Source of the DNA: Linyphia triangularis
Taxonomy: Eukaryota > Arthropoda > Arachnida > Araneae > Linyphiidae
Length of the DNA: 64,000 bases
Direction: 5' to 3'
Assembly (NCBI GenBank): GCA_963978545.1
Contig: OZ021727.1
Span: 95,493,762 to 95,557,761 of the forward strand
Part shown: piece after piece, positions 34,787-47,544 of the stretch
How positions within the stretch are numbered: the first letter of the stretch is position 1
How the letters are laid out: each line of letters opens with the position of its first letter
Notes under the pieces: generated by a model
Told to the model about the DNA's origin: nothing
What the model saw: the letters and a program-made list of their open reading frames with translations, nothing else
Databases searched by the model: none
Program-made: the position numbers and the translations under genes

Positions 34787-36757
34787 GCTTTCCTTATTTT
34801 ATCATATTGCCACTTCATCACATTTCTCTCTCTCGTTCATGAAAGAACTTATAATATTCGCAATGCGGATAGATTTGACACCTAATGAAATAGTTTCATT
34901 TTATCAGGCTCATAGAGTCGAAATCTCTTTCTTAGGATTCTAAGATAACGAACAAGAATCAGATTGTCCTCATATAGGATATAAAGTTAAATAAAAACTT
35001 GATTCGCACAGGAGTATTCAAATTTATAACGAACCTGAACAAGCATCATAGTTTTCCAATTAACTTTTTTTTCTACAAATTGACATCTTGCCAAACACGC
35101 CAAATTAAACCCATTAAAACCCCTTCTTGAAAAGTGGTGGTATTTGATTTCCCATTTTAAGTGCAAGCCAACTGAGCTGAATTCATAATTTTTAATCCTC
35201 TATAAGCGCATCTTTTAAAACTAGCATGCTACTGAATAGCTGGAATATGCATAAGATGGTTCATCTTTCAAAATTTATAACTCCCTGCTATGTTTGAATT
35301 TGCTTTTGAATTCGAAATGCGCTTCCAATTTATATTTTATCGCCTTTTAAAGTCGAGTGCTGTTGAAAATGGATGACTTCCGGATATATTTTCTACTTTG
35401 GGTTGAAAAGTTTTAATTATTTGGCGCGCTTAAAAGTCACCTCTAATGAATGTAGAAGGCGATCCCATTAATTTCCTCATTGATTAAGTTGGGTAAAGAG
35501 TTGATTTTAACGCGCTCTATGGGAAACGTGGGAGTTTTATTAAAGCTTTGAAAATATGATGTCTGGTTATCGGCTGTAATCGCTATAGGGATATTTCGGA
35601 ATATCACGGGAGCTTCATGCCAATATTTAGGCTCTCCATAAATTTATTTCCTTATCTGCTTTTACTTTAAATGAGCAGAGTAGGATTATTTAATTTCGAT
35701 GGAATAAATGAGTGTGTGATGATAGAACCAAGAAGTTTATTAATTATGTTTTCTATGTTATGACCTTTAATGGCTGAAATTTCTGCTTCTTAAAATTACC
35801 GTCAACATGTAAAAAAGGTCACACTTCATTTCTAACCTCTTTGTTACTCTGTATTTGGTTGAGAGTCATCTAAATTTATATTTAAGCTCCGTATTTCATT
35901 TGTATACCTTTTGATTCTTGATTAACTTTATTTCCATGTGTTTTACATAATATTCATTCAGGCATTTATCATCATAGGTTATAGTATTACATTCTAAGGG
36001 CCGTATTTTAAAGCTTTGATACTAAACACATCTCGAAATAAGTCACTCGATCATTTTCTTGCGTGTTTCGTAAATTAAACAACTTGTACCGTCATAAGTT
36101 ACTTGGGATAAAATGTATTTTAAACATAATATTTCGGTGACGTTGCTTTTTCATTTTCTGCATTCTTAAGTGTTAGCTTCTAACAAAGATTCTTGGTTGT
36201 ATGGAAGGGTTGGCGGAGTTTAGTACAAAGAATTTCGCCCAGTTTGTCAAATTTGGAGCCAAATGTTAGGATTGTTTAAGCGACAAAAGTTGCATGTTTG
36301 AAAGAAAAACTTCGAATTTGTAACTTTGTTACTACACAATAAGGCATTTCAGTCGTAGCTTACTTCTCCTCATAGGCATTGAAATAATGTGATGCACATG
36401 TCGGGTTAGCTTTTTTAGTTTAGTTTATGCAAGTGTGATTGTGCTTCTGGCTGAATCTTGGTTTGGGAACTTGTTTCTACGAGACCTTTCTTTGGTATAT
36501 TGCACGTGTCTGTATTTACTAGAAATATTAACACCAGGCAAGCAAAGGCATTACAAAACTTTTTACTATGTTTAAATGAAGAAGCAAAAATTTTGAAATA
36601 AAACTTTAAAAATATCGTATTTGGCATTTTCGCATATGTTTGGTGGCAGAAAATAAATGTTAAAAAGATTAGTCCCCAGATGAAATTTTTGGGTATAAAA
36701 TATTAACCAAAGAAGGCTTTACATTTCCATACGCTTGTGGAATTCAGTTCGCAGGAA
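34787..36757. other. Anonymous DNA
   Basis: I see nothing I can name. The 70-codon minus frame at 36415-36627 is unassigned. Confidence 0.4.
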
Positions 36758-36758
36758 A

Positions 36759-36954
36759 TGACGTCAGGTGCATTGGCTTCCTCCCATTGGTCGAGTTAAC
36801 GACGTCATTCTACTTCCGGTGACCGCGGTTACAAGGGGAACCGGAAATTACCAACCCTTTTACGTGGAAGCTCTTTTCTTGATACAATTTCTGACAACAA
36901 CGGTTTTCGTGGGGGAAAAAAAGAATACAGGTTAACTTGTGTTGCTATGGTAAC
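36759..36954. promoter_or_regulatory. Promoter-like motif cluster (CRE, CCAAT, ETS, RFX X-box)
   Basis: A GC-richer patch carries a perfect CRE palindrome TGACGTCA (36759-36766), an inverted CCAAT box CCATTGG (36784-36790), a second CRE half-site GACGTCAT (36801-36808), two ETS-type sites ACTTCCGGT (36812-36820) and AACCGGAAAT (36839-36848), and an RFX X-box-like palindrome GTTGCTATGGTAAC (36941-36954). This combination within 200 bp is typical of TATA-less, possibly bidirectional animal promoters. X-boxes are associated with ciliary genes. No first exon could be identified on either side, so the call is inference from motifs only. Confidence 0.4.
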
Positions 36955-37467
36955 AACAAAAGACAATTTTCTGGTAGAAGGCTTAGCAAGAAAAGAAATG
37001 TTACTCTAGGTTTTTTCGGTTACATAAGTTACTGTAGGTGTCGTCCCAAAGTTAATTTCTTAAGATAACATACGAAAGTATTTAAAGTGTTATAAGTATA
37101 ATGTTTCACACAATAACTAGATGATTCGTAATTGCATGTTATGTCTAACCTCACGAACTGGAAACCCTAAAAATTAATGTAACCTGTTGTATCGACATTT
37201 CTCAGCTTCTACTAACCCTTAACACTGCTTATAAAGTACTTTTAAAGTAATTCACATAACGTAGTATACAGTATTTCATTCTTAAAGTAACGAAGGAAGC
37301 ATAGTAAGGCAAGTATTTTGGTATAGCTGATACTAAACAACAGTTGAATGGTGGCGTAGTTGTTTAAATACTACGTTATCTAGTTAAATATAAATTACAT
37401 AATTTTATTATTAGTAAGTAGGCATAGAGAAATAGGGCACACACTTTATCAAATGTGGTTTGAAAAT

Positions 37468-37501
<34 letters not shown>

Positions 37502-38259
37502 TATCAAAAAACATCCTGCACGTTGCCTAGAGATATTACAATTACGAAACACCTAACAAAATAGCTGAATTTTGCCACAGCAAATTTTTAATGTTAGTTA
37601 TCAAGTGAATTTAATGAGTTTGTGCATAATGCTTTCGTTTAGTAAAAAGATATTAAATAATAAATATGTTTTTCTTTCTAGGTAAGTTGCCTCCTTTTGG
37701 TGTTCTTATTCAAATAATACCTTACAGGTGTATCAGGTTAGAGTTTTTATTTATATTAGTTTTAATTTATATATATTATACAATACTATTAAGTATAAAT
37801 AAGTTTCTAGTTTAATGACAGGCTAGAGTAACTAATCCTGTGTGATTATTTTGTAATAATTGCAAGAAAGGATTTTTTTCACTTGTCAGACTTGAATCAA
37901 ACAGAAATGTATTCATGAGTTTAAAATAGCATATTGTGTAACCGAATCCAAAAACTTTTTTTTAATTATTATTTCTGATTGTAATTCCTTCCTTAATTTT
38001 CCTAATTTTAATTTAATATTTTATTTTAATTGAAAAAAAATGAAGTACCAAAATATGTAGTAATTTCATCTCGTTTTTCTTGACCAATATTAAATATGTG
38101 TTCAAACTATATGAATAATGAATCCATTTACAGTCAGATTTTAAAATAAGTACTGGCACTCTAATAAAATCTGTGACTACAGTTGAAATATTTAATCATT
38201 GTACAAAAAAGCTTTCTCTCAAGTTCATTACATTCGTTTAATATTCCGGTGACTAAATA
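36955..38259. other. Anonymous DNA with a T31 run
   Basis: No exon recognised next to the promoter-like cluster. T runs from 37470 to 37500. Otherwise unremarkable. Confidence 0.4.
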
Positions 38260-38682
38260 AGGGTTCCCACGGTCATTGAAAGTCCTTAAAAGTGCTTAAT
38301 ATTTTTGAACTTGTTTTCAAGGCCTTGAAAGTGCTTGAAAATGCTTAGAGGTGCTTAAAAGTCCTTGAAAATGCTTAGAGGTCCTTAGAAGTCCTTAATT
38401 TTGACACATGTTGTCCAACTGCAAAATTTATAAAAATATAACTCAGACTTGCTATTCCCGCGTGACAGCCACTTATCTGCACCGTTCAGGAGTTTTCCGA
38501 CGTATTTGTATTACGCATCCACCAACTTGTAACTTTTTTGGTAGAATATACTTTATTAAAAATTTAAATACAGACATGATGCATGAAAACAAATTTTCAT
38601 AGGTCCTTAAACACATTGATTAGGTCCTTAAAAGTCATTGAAAAGTCATTGATTTTCATTCTGTGATTTGAGTGGGAACCCT
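38260..38682. mobile_element. hAT-like MITE with GGGTTCCCAC ends and internal short repeats
   Basis: AGGGTTCCCAC (38260) is mirrored by GTGGGAACCCT (38682). TAAATA occurs just outside both ends (38254-38259 and 38684-38689), part of a probable 8-bp target duplication. Subterminal DNA on the left is a run of AGTCCTT/AGTGCTT/AATGCTT words spaced 10-12 bp (about 38275-38400), and the right side repeats GGTCCTTAAA and AAAGTCATTGA. Such ends are common in hAT-type MITEs of animals. 423 bp, non-coding. Confidence 0.75.
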
Positions 38683-39676
38683 GTAAATACAATTGGAGAT
38701 TTACCCTTTGTTAGTTCAGCTCTCGGATTTCTTAAAACTTGTATATCATTGAAGAAAGTTTTCAGCGATATCGATTTGTAGAAATTTTCTTTTTTTCTAT
38801 TCTTCTTCTTCTTCTAAAGTATTCCAGGCATCGCCGGAAGTCGGGTGCTTCCGATTTCTCGTCTGTCCGTCCGAGCTATTTAACGATCTTTTCCTCTTGT
38901 TAGGAACCTGTTATAACTCTTTTTCAAATCTTCTGACCTCCTCTGTCGCTCCAAAGAAACTCTTTTTCTCAATACAAGATTCTATTTGAGATCTGCACTT
39001 GACAGACTCCAGTGGAGGCTTTATCTTGTATGTGTTTATTTTAGATATTTTTTGGCATTTAAAAGTAAAAAGCAAACTGTTTCAGTTGAGAGTGTTTTTA
39101 GTGAAATAGTGCGAATATAAATTACCTTACGCGTACTACTAAGCAGTGATTCTGTAAAATAATATATATTTCCGAAATATTCTTTGCAAAAGTTTCTTTT
39201 AATAACTAAAAAAATTATTTTAAGTTGATTAATGAAAAATTGTAAAATATACAGGGTTTTCGGAGTCTTTCCTGCCAATTTTAGATTTTTATTTTTCTCT
39301 TATCCATACTTTGAGGTATGTAAAACTATAAGAAACAAATTTACTTCATAAAATATTTATAGTTCAATCATTATATCCTGCCATAAATCTGTGCTACATT
39401 TTCTCTATAAAAAGATATTATATCTATTACATTTCATTTTTACCGAAATTCAGTGTAATGATACATTTAAATGATGATTCAACTTGCTTTGGAAAGTGCC
39501 TCTTATAATTATATAATCTTAGCTCCCCTCCCCACTCCCATCTTTACCAAGCATTGTTCTTGAATGCATAAAAGAAGATGTAGATATTTCAATACGTTAA
39601 AGATTTTCCGGGTAAATGATGAATGTCCAATGTGTTCTCGGTAAAAAGTAGTTTCAAGTATAGTCAACAATGAAAT
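38683..39676. other. Anonymous DNA
   Basis: Nothing recognisable. A lone TACAGGGTTTTCGG near 39250 resembles a mariner-type terminus without a partner. Confidence 0.4.
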
Positions 39677-40045
39677 TCACAAGAGAGAAGAGATAGATTC
39701 AACTGCTGGTGTCCTCTTAGTAATCTTTTCCAATGCAAGCATTGATTCAATCTCTCCCTCGCAGGGTCCATTAAGCAATTCAATCAGCCGTTTTACGAGA
39801 CTGCCTTTTGTAGGGATTCCTCTCACATTAATGTTCCTAAGGCGACTTTTATGCGTCCATGCTTTTCTTTCCTTTTCGGCACTCCCGAAATCTCTGGGAC
39901 CAACATTTTTCACGAAGTAGCGTCTCTGGGTGAAACAACGCGTTTTATGGGCAATAAATTCACGACGTCCAAGGCGTGAAAATAGTAACTGGATAAGTTA
40001 CGCTCATTTCTAAACGATGCGGGGATACGACGTCGTTTGGGCCAA
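39677..40045 (-). CDS. Unidentified coding-like open frame on the minus strand
   Basis: A frame is open from a stop near 40000 to a stop at 39677. It has a balanced, charged composition (about 105 codons, including QRRYFVKNVGPRDFGS and GIPTKGSLVKRLIELL) quite unlike the Asn/Ile/Phe-rich chance frames around it. The GIPTKGSLVKRLIELL stretch recalls a SAP-type helix-turn-helix, but this is weak. No ATG starts it; the first in-frame start codon could be GTG at 39913. An overlapping frame at 39910-40092 (60 codons, from ATG) lies one base off, so a frameshifted single frame is possible. It could be an exon, a processed pseudogene or a transposon remnant. Confidence 0.25.
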
Positions 40046-40092
40046 TGTGTGATGGGTCGAAAGAACGATGGATGGAAGGGGATAATTGGCAT

Positions 40093-42013
40093 GAATTAAA
40101 AAAATACTGTTTAGCAATATATTTTCGTTGCTTTAAAATTTATCGTTTGCTTCTATGTTTGTTTCACTATTATTAAGGTTTGTATTTACTATTCTACTTT
40201 ATGATAAACAAGTTTTTCTTAAGGAATACGTATAGGCTTCAAATAGCAAAACTCGTAAAAATCGGTTAAGTTTTGTAAGGCCGTTAAAAAACAAAAGCAA
40301 AATAAAAACAACACAAAAGAAGGAAACCCTATGATGGAGGAGAATACTAAAAGGGAAATATATAATGATTAGTATAATAATAGCAGTTTTTTATATAAAA
40401 AATAATTTTTTAAAAGTTATTCTCAGATTGTAGTTTTTTCTATTTTGCATTTCATTCAAACAGTAGTAACTCCAGTTTAAATAATATTTTTTGAAATTTG
40501 TTATTTGCTATATAATCTGCATATATTGTTGAATGTTTTGACCCTAAATACTAAGTGATTTGTAAATAAGTATTTTTTTAATTGAATTTTAAAGATAAGA
40601 TTCTGTATAAAAAAACTTGGGTTTTTCTAATAGAGTCAGTTAAAGCAAGATATCACAAAATATACACACTGTAAAATTCTGTTAACAGGGTCAAAACATA
40701 AAGCAGGGTATTCCGCATTATTGAACACCAAAATTGTATCTGTGGTTGAGTTAGAATTTTTGTCATTACCTTTCGAAATTAGCCTAATTAGTTGATTAAT
40801 GTTAATTAATTATTAAAATTAAAGAAATTTTTTATTTTTTTTTATTTGAAACAGTTTAACAAATAATGTACTTTTCAAGGTGCAAAGGTCTAATTTTTAA
40901 ATTGAAAATTAAAAAAAAAAATGTTGAAACCTATACGTATACCTTAAACCATACCAGTGGCGGCCAGTGGTAAAAAATATTAGTGCAGTCGGAAACATGC
41001 GATTCACCCCACACATATACTTTTAAAATCAAAGTTTCCTTTTAATTTGTATAGAATAATTATATTTAGAACATAAAATTATAAAATAAGAATAATTTAT
41101 TAAATATTTTTAATAGTTTTTGATTGACCTTTAAAACTATTTTCTCGCGTCATGACCTTTAAATGAAAGTTCTTGATTACATGGTTACTTAAAAACAATA
41201 CTGCTTTGATAGGTAATTGCATGAAACGTCTATTCGGAGCTACCTTCTTGCTAAATTCAACGATATAACATATTTGTATTAGATAGATACGTATTTGCAA
41301 AAATTGTTCGTACAAATTTACATATGTCTGATAGATGCTTCTACAATACTAATTATCGAAATTTCAAGAAAAGAAAGCAATTGATTTATTAGTAGAATAA
41401 GAAGAAATCATAAGTAAACGAGGACAAATTGGAGGTAGCTGTTGGCCAAGAAAAGTGCTAGTTTGAAAGATACAAAGCTGCTACTTACTACCAAAATAAT
41501 TACTTAGAAATATAAGCGATACACATTTCACATCGTAAAAGAAACTATGTTATATTTTTGATTAGCCAAATAAATTAAAAGCATCACTGGAAAAAGGAGA
41601 AGTTCCTAGTAATTATATTTGGCATTGATGTTCTTTGCGTCTTACCTCAATCGCAAATGTTATTTTTCATTCGACCTTTTTCAATTATCCCGTTTCACGG
41701 TAGTTCACGCTAAATTTGTAAGTGAGCATCCTTTTGTCTAAATCATGTTCGAGCGCCTGATCCGATGGCGTTCTTTCACGTTCAAATGTGACTTCTTCCT
41801 TTTTCTTTCGCCGCCTCGTCCTGTGATTTATGTTCAAAGATGCTGGCGCAATTAGAATTTTATGATTCCCCGACGGTCAGTGAAGATATCACTTTTATTG
41901 GAGCGGTAAATTCATATCGTCCCGAGTAAAAAAAGGACAGAAAAGGGGAAAAAAAGAGAATTGGTCGTGTTTTCTCCACACTTAGGGACCGTTTAAAAAT
42001 CACGTGTAAAGGG
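40093..42013. other. Anonymous DNA
   Basis: Nothing confidently named. CAGTGGCGGCCAGTGG near 40953 looks like an isolated transposon terminus. A 31-codon frame starting at an ATG at 41840 in a GC-richer patch ends in TAA after passing a possible GT donor. Not called. Confidence 0.35.
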
Positions 42014-42360
42014 CATCGATATAGATTAACAACTGGATAGACTGCTCCATTGTCAATGCAAAGAGAAAAACGCGCCGGGGATTGAGAAGCTTTGCGAAGC
42101 TGGTGGGAAGATTAACCAATCACAGTTCACTTTTATAGTTGGATAGAAATGCGAAATACCTTGTAAAATGCTAGAGTATATATATTTTTTTGCACATTAT
42201 TACTAATTAAGGTCTACTATTGACATTTCTGCTGTGTACAACCCCAAATTTTATTTTCAATCCTCGGCAATCCGTATTTTTTATCCCACCAATTGCATCT
42301 GGCAACGGCTGCATTTTCCCAGCGTTAAGCAGTCTATCCAGTTGTTTATCTATATCGATG
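42014..42360. repeat. Inverted repeat with 33-bp arms
   Basis: CATCGATATAGAT, then (T/A)AACAACTGGATAGACTGCT (42014-42046), is the reverse complement of 42328-42360 with one difference. Outside the arms, GTAAAGGG occurs on both sides in inverted orientation. It is probably a foldback MITE of about 370 bp. The inner part (42047-42327) has no gene. Confidence 0.7.
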
Positions 42361-44287
42361 GTAAAGGGATGTCCCTTGGTGACACACGGAAAAGGAATCT
42401 ATCTTCCAATCACATTGCGTTTATTTTAAGAAACTTTCAAGATTCAAGACAAGAACCTAAGGTTCCGGTATTTAGTGAAACAGGCATCACACAGATTATT
42501 TAAAATAAATGACTTTTATGTTAAAAAAAACATATTTTTGACTGTTTGAGGTGAACTACTTACAAGTAAAGATATTATATACTTTAAAAATGGGTATGCT
42601 GTCCCAAATCTTACATAGTTTTGCTAGTGGGAAGAGAAGGGTGCTATCTAGCCAAAAGATGGGGGATCAGGAGAGGGGAGAAAGAATTGAGAAATAATAT
42701 TTTATTTCCACTGTGTTTAGGGAAGGATTTTGTGAAATTAATGATAAGTTCTGGACATATTTTACTTTCTTAACGTGGTTATGGTTAAGAAAGATTTTTT
42801 TTTTATGTGATTCACGAATTAAGTTACTTTTATTTATCTACATGTTAAAAAATCATCGGCTAATTACTCCTTCTCCTTTTTAAGTTCTTACCTAAAGGTT
42901 AAGCACACAGGATGTTCAGACATCGTTTTAACGACTTTAATTTTTGTTATTGGTTAGTTATATTTATTTTATGAAGTCATATTTCTGTACATATTTGTTA
43001 AATTCATACAGTAACACTCTAATTTTATTTAAATGCAAGGAAATTCATCCTTAAAACTGTCCGTGTGAATTCAAAGTTTTTAAAAGCAAACTGATGACAT
43101 CATATTTTACTCTTAATAGAGAAATATTTAGCTGAACAATGGAAGTAGAGGAAACTTTAGATAACATAAAATAGAGTACATACAAAAAAAAAAAAAAAAC
43201 TGTTTGATATAAGATTTATTCATTGTAGAAAGAGTCGAGCAATATGGCAATTAACTAGTAAACTTTTTAAAAACTTCTCGAATTTGCTTTGTTGGTTATT
43301 CTTCGCAGTGACTGGAGTCCTCTTGTAACAGCTTTTATTAAATATATAATCCACTTTAATCATATTCAAATCAGATGCGGCCTTTTGAAAAATGAATTAT
43401 TAAAGACGAGCGTATCTTTTGTAATTTAAAGAGGGTCGGAGGTAAACTTTCAAAGTCCACCAAGTGCTTCTTATTCCCGACTCTTTAAAAATTTATCTAA
43501 ACTTGAGAACGGATCGTGGGAGTTTTGAAAAGGTTTTACTTCATTCTTATAAGCTGGCTTTTGATGGAGGAAATAAAAATAGTTTGGAGATTTGAAGTTT
43601 GTTATTTAAATAGAAAGGAGTAAAGTGTGTTTTGTCGACGCTTTGATCTAATTTGAAATGCTGCTTGGAATGTCGATTAATTTTCTTTTTAGAACTTAAT
43701 TTTGTATGTAACTGCATAAACACACATTGCTAAAGACAAATATCGAAAGAAAAACTAGGTTTAGAATTTTGAGCATTAAGTCGTTAATTTTTTGCAATGA
43801 CTACTAAATGGTACACCTTTGGAATAATACAAAAATTGCAACTTAGAAAGATTTTTTATCCAGTCTTTATGCTACAGTATGCCAATAAGAAGCTTTTGAG
43901 TATTGAAATGTTTCTATTGTGAGAATGTTTTATTAAACTTTCCAGCACACAGAAAATTGTTTGTGGAAGCTTTTTAACTAACTCTTGAAGCTTCTCAGAC
44001 TATTATCGAGCTTGATTATTGTGAGGAGAAAAGTTTTTACAAACTTAATTTTAACTTACCACAATTGTAGAACACTAAATACATTTACTGTCACAAAAAT
44101 GTGTTTAATGAACTTTTGTGATATTCACTTTTTTAGATATTAATCTGTACGATGTACAATTAGTTTTAATGTAAAAAATAAATATTTTACAAAGAAAGTT
44201 TTAAAATCGATCGACTTTACGTTGCTGCCTTTGTAGTTTGGTATTGTTTTATGATAAAGCTTCTCAACGATGTCTTTTGTATCATAA
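42361..44287. other. Anonymous AT-rich DNA
   Basis: Nothing recognisable. An A-run lies near 43184-43199. Confidence 0.4.
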
Positions 44288-45056
44288 TCTATATATTTAA
44301 TAGGCAATACGTTTTTTGGGGTTAGTCCGTCCGCCTAAACTACTCAACCAATTTCAATGATCAAGGTGTCATTTTAAAGGAAATAAGCTGTAGATTTGCC
44401 AAAACGTGCCAAAATAATTTATTAACACTTTATTAATTAGTTAAATTTCAATATTTTTCATCATTAAGCTACTACAAAGCCTCAATGATTTTGAATATAA
44501 GAATGGCAACATCCTTAAGTAAACAAACCCGCTGCTCGGGGGTTCAACCAACCGTTGCTAATTTTAAAGCTATCCTTACGTATGGAAACGACAAACCCGT
44601 TGCTAATTTTAAAGCTCTTTTTAAACTCTTCGTTTCAAAGTTGATTTTTTCTGTTTTTCTGAAACATTTTTGTATTAGAGTAATTATTATTTTGAAGTAT
44701 TTCTATCCAGAAAATGCTTCGCGTTGGACTTCGTTCTCTAACGGGGCGACTTATCAGAATAAATAAAAAATATTAGGACTTCAATGTAAGGGCATTGCTA
44801 ATGAAGTTTTAAGTCAGAATGTTGGCTTATAGTATATTTAACTTTCTATTATGAAACTTGCAATTTGGGTGTTTTCTCTATTAGGCCTTACATTAAATTT
44901 ATAAAAATTTGGTTAAATTTTTTATGGCTGGCAAACCTATTCGAGCGCAGCAAGATGTTTTAACCACAAATTCGAGCGGCAAAGCCGCTCAATCCGAGCG
45001 CAGCGAGGCGTTTGGGGGTTGGCGAGCGTTAGCGAGCAGGGGGCGAAGCCCCCTAG
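44288..45056 (+). mobile_element. Non-autonomous Helitron, ~770 bp
   Basis: The element begins TCTATATATTTAATA immediately after A (44287) and ends GGGGGCGAAGCCCCCTAG immediately before T (45057). A 5' TC, a 3' CTAG preceded by a GC hairpin (GGGGGC GAA GCCCCC, 45040-45053), and insertion between A and T without target duplication are the defining Helitron signatures. Further GC-rich dyads (GAGCGGCAAAGCCGCTC at 44970-44990, GCGAGCG...) precede the end. An internal direct repeat, GTTGCTAATTTTAAAGCT, occurs at about 44552 and 44600. No Rep/helicase; frame 44485-44766 (93 codons) is not recognisable. Confidence 0.85.
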
Positions 45057-45654
45057 TTTTAATAAACTGACACCATTAAACGGCTTTATAGTGTTAACTC
45101 TTGAATTCATCTTCGCTTAACAAACAAAAATCAAGTGAACAAATTTAGTGACAAGATGTATTGCTAAGTATCTAATTTTGAAGTGATATTACAATTTTGA
45201 CAAGTGGACTAGCATGCTCTTTACAGCAGTGTTGGGAAAAGATAAATATTCATTCAATTGAAGCGTAACATTATCTTTATATAAAAGAACTCTATAATAG
45301 GTTAACGAGCCTATTGTATTTACTTATGTCGAATACCACTCAGATTCACAGATCAGAGGCATAGTGGGCGTATTGTATGCAAGATGTCTAAAAATCTAAC
45401 CTACTTTGGCGCTCGCATATTCTGTTTTTCTAATGAATAGACACGATGGCGATTGTGGTAGGTAGTAGGTTGTAGATGATAGAGCTAAATGGTGGGAATT
45501 TCTGGATCTTTACCTATTATGAGAGTGGGACATTTCCATCTAGAAAATAATCCTGAAAGCTACTCCCTCCTTGATATTTGAACTATTCTAAATAGTCCTT
45601 TCTAATGAAGTTCCATCGAAGTATAACCCTCGTGTTGCTTTTTTACAAAGCACA
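45057..45654. other. Anonymous DNA
   Basis: Nothing recognisable between the Helitron and the family B copy. Confidence 0.4.
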
Positions 45655-46085
45655 ATGAACAATTACCGCTTTTTTTTTTAATTATTTAATTCTAAATGTT
45701 TCAAAGAAGCCATAAACACAAATTTCTGCTCTCTGCGCTTTTCCTTTTTTTAAAAAATTTACAGCCTAATTTCGCCTGTTAGATTTTGGCGGGAAAACGA
45801 TATATTCAGCTCGAATCGAATGTGAATTCACTTCATCTGAAATAACTTGGCTTGAAACACATCAGCGGGAACCAGTTTGACAAGTTTCTCGCAAATCGCT
45901 CCAACCGGTACAGGATATGACAACTGTTCCCCTAAACACACACCAACTATTTTGCAGAAGCCTCACGATAACCATGGAGAACAAGACGGAGCGAAGGATT
46001 ACGTTACCGGACGGAAGGATGTCTTGACGTCAAAGCTAATAGCGGAGTGTTTTGATCGGACAGAATTTTGGAGCATTTTCTTTTC
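45655..46085 (+). repeat. Dispersed repeat family B, copy 2 (longest)
   Basis: Runs from ACAATGAACAATTACCG through TTCTAAATGTTTCAAAG, GGCGGGAAAACGA, CTTGGCTTGAAACACATCAG, AGTTTCTCGCAAATCG, CAACCGGTACAGGATAT, CCTAAACACACACCAA, GCCTCACGATAACCAT, GACGTCAAAGCTA and TGTTTTGATCGGA to TTTTCTTTTCTT. All landmarks recur in reverse order at 50160-50560, and the first half at 29870-30080. The 70-codon frame 45877-46089 is inside the repeat and is not conserved as protein. Possibly an LTR or a MITE; the termini are not defined. Confidence 0.8.
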
Positions 46086-47544
46086 TTAATATTTAAATAA
46101 CTAATTTTTTTTAAAGAACTTTGTTTTTCATTTTTGGAATCAGAAAGAAATTCTTCATATAAACCTAATTTGGCTCGTTTTTAAAATATGCGGGAATCGC
46201 CCATTCCGTCAACTCTCTCTGCTACATCCGTTATTACATCCTATCCTTACCCAATCTCGGTTCCTACATTGTTCATCAGTTACGTGGCTGCAATTTTCTC
46301 CATTGTCCGCTAATTAAGTCCTTAAGGCAATTTGCCCACCGCCGTGTATATTTAAATTCGTTATTCGGTGTTGGGCAAATGAAGCTTCTCGTAATTAGAG
46401 TTGGGATGCGATTAATAATGCTAATTCTGACGAAATGTGTTGCGATTGTTGTTTATTGAATATCCAGGAGCTATTGTCCATTGGACTTATAAATACTTGA
46501 GCAACGCGTGTTACCTCAAAAGGGAAAGGACACATTGAATTCCTTATGAATTGATGATTATAGCCAATTCTCAATGTCAAAGCGACACTATCTTGGAGTG
46601 AATAATATATTCTGACGAAACTCAGGCTGATTTTGAACCCCTCAAAGCTCGTTCAGGTGCGTAGAAAAAATAGCAATATATAATGTTCAATGAACAAGGG
46701 AAGATGGAAAGGAATCAATATGAAAATCTCTAGACAATGGAGCTTCTTTCGAATGTGATTACGCAAAACTTTAGCTAGGTCCAGAACTATAACAGTGTGA
46801 TGAATTATCTTGTGATTTTTCTCATTTTGATTAGAGGGTGTGCCTTTTGTCATTAAGATAGTGGGTATCTCTACCAATGAAATAAATTGGGAGGCAGTAA
46901 ATGATAAAATACACTCTCGGATGTCTTTCTTTTACTGCAAGAAATTTTTTATGCCCTAATTTACAAAGTGGTTTGAAATTAATAAAATTTCCTAATGTTT
47001 TCAATTAAATTGGGAGTCTACAAATCTCCGAAAACACGTATTTCAACCTTCGTGTTTTATTTTAAATTAAATTTTAAATAATATCAATGTGATCAAAGTG
47101 CGTGGTTCGTTTTATATCACGAACCCTCCGATCAATAGCATGACATATTAATGACGACATCCGTGGACCAATATAGGCTCGATACTAGCCAATCCCGTTG
47201 TAGACTGGCTGTTGCTACAGACCTTGGACAATCACGCCCAGTGCTGGGTAAAATATACTGGACGCTTTGAAATGTTAATGCTGAGTTTTAAAACTGAAAC
47301 ATAGTGTTATAAGAAAGGAGGTAAAAAATATGTTTTGTGGTGGTTTTAACTCGTTAAAAAAATCATGTATTTTGGAACAATGCTCAAGATTCAGCATGGT
47401 TTTCCTAGAATCATTGTTTCCGACATTGGCCAATCTGCTACCTGGGTTATTTATAAAGCAAGAACTTATATATTTTAGCTTTCCATTTGGCACTCAAGTT
47501 TATAAGTATGAAGAGTACGTCCGTATTTTTAGATCCTTTATACA
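46086..47544. other. Anonymous DNA
   Basis: No gene recognised. A GC-richer patch at 47100-47250 contains two CCAAT-type words and TGACGAC-type words, but it is weaker than the 36.8-kb cluster. Confidence 0.4.

Noticed and set aside
40953..40970. CAGTGGCGGCCAGTGG as a hAT terminus
   Set aside because: No inverted partner or 8-bp duplication found nearby.
41840..41935. 31-codon frame from ATG in a GC-richer patch with a GT donor-like site, considered as a first exon
   Set aside because: Too short, no homologue recognised and no downstream exon located.
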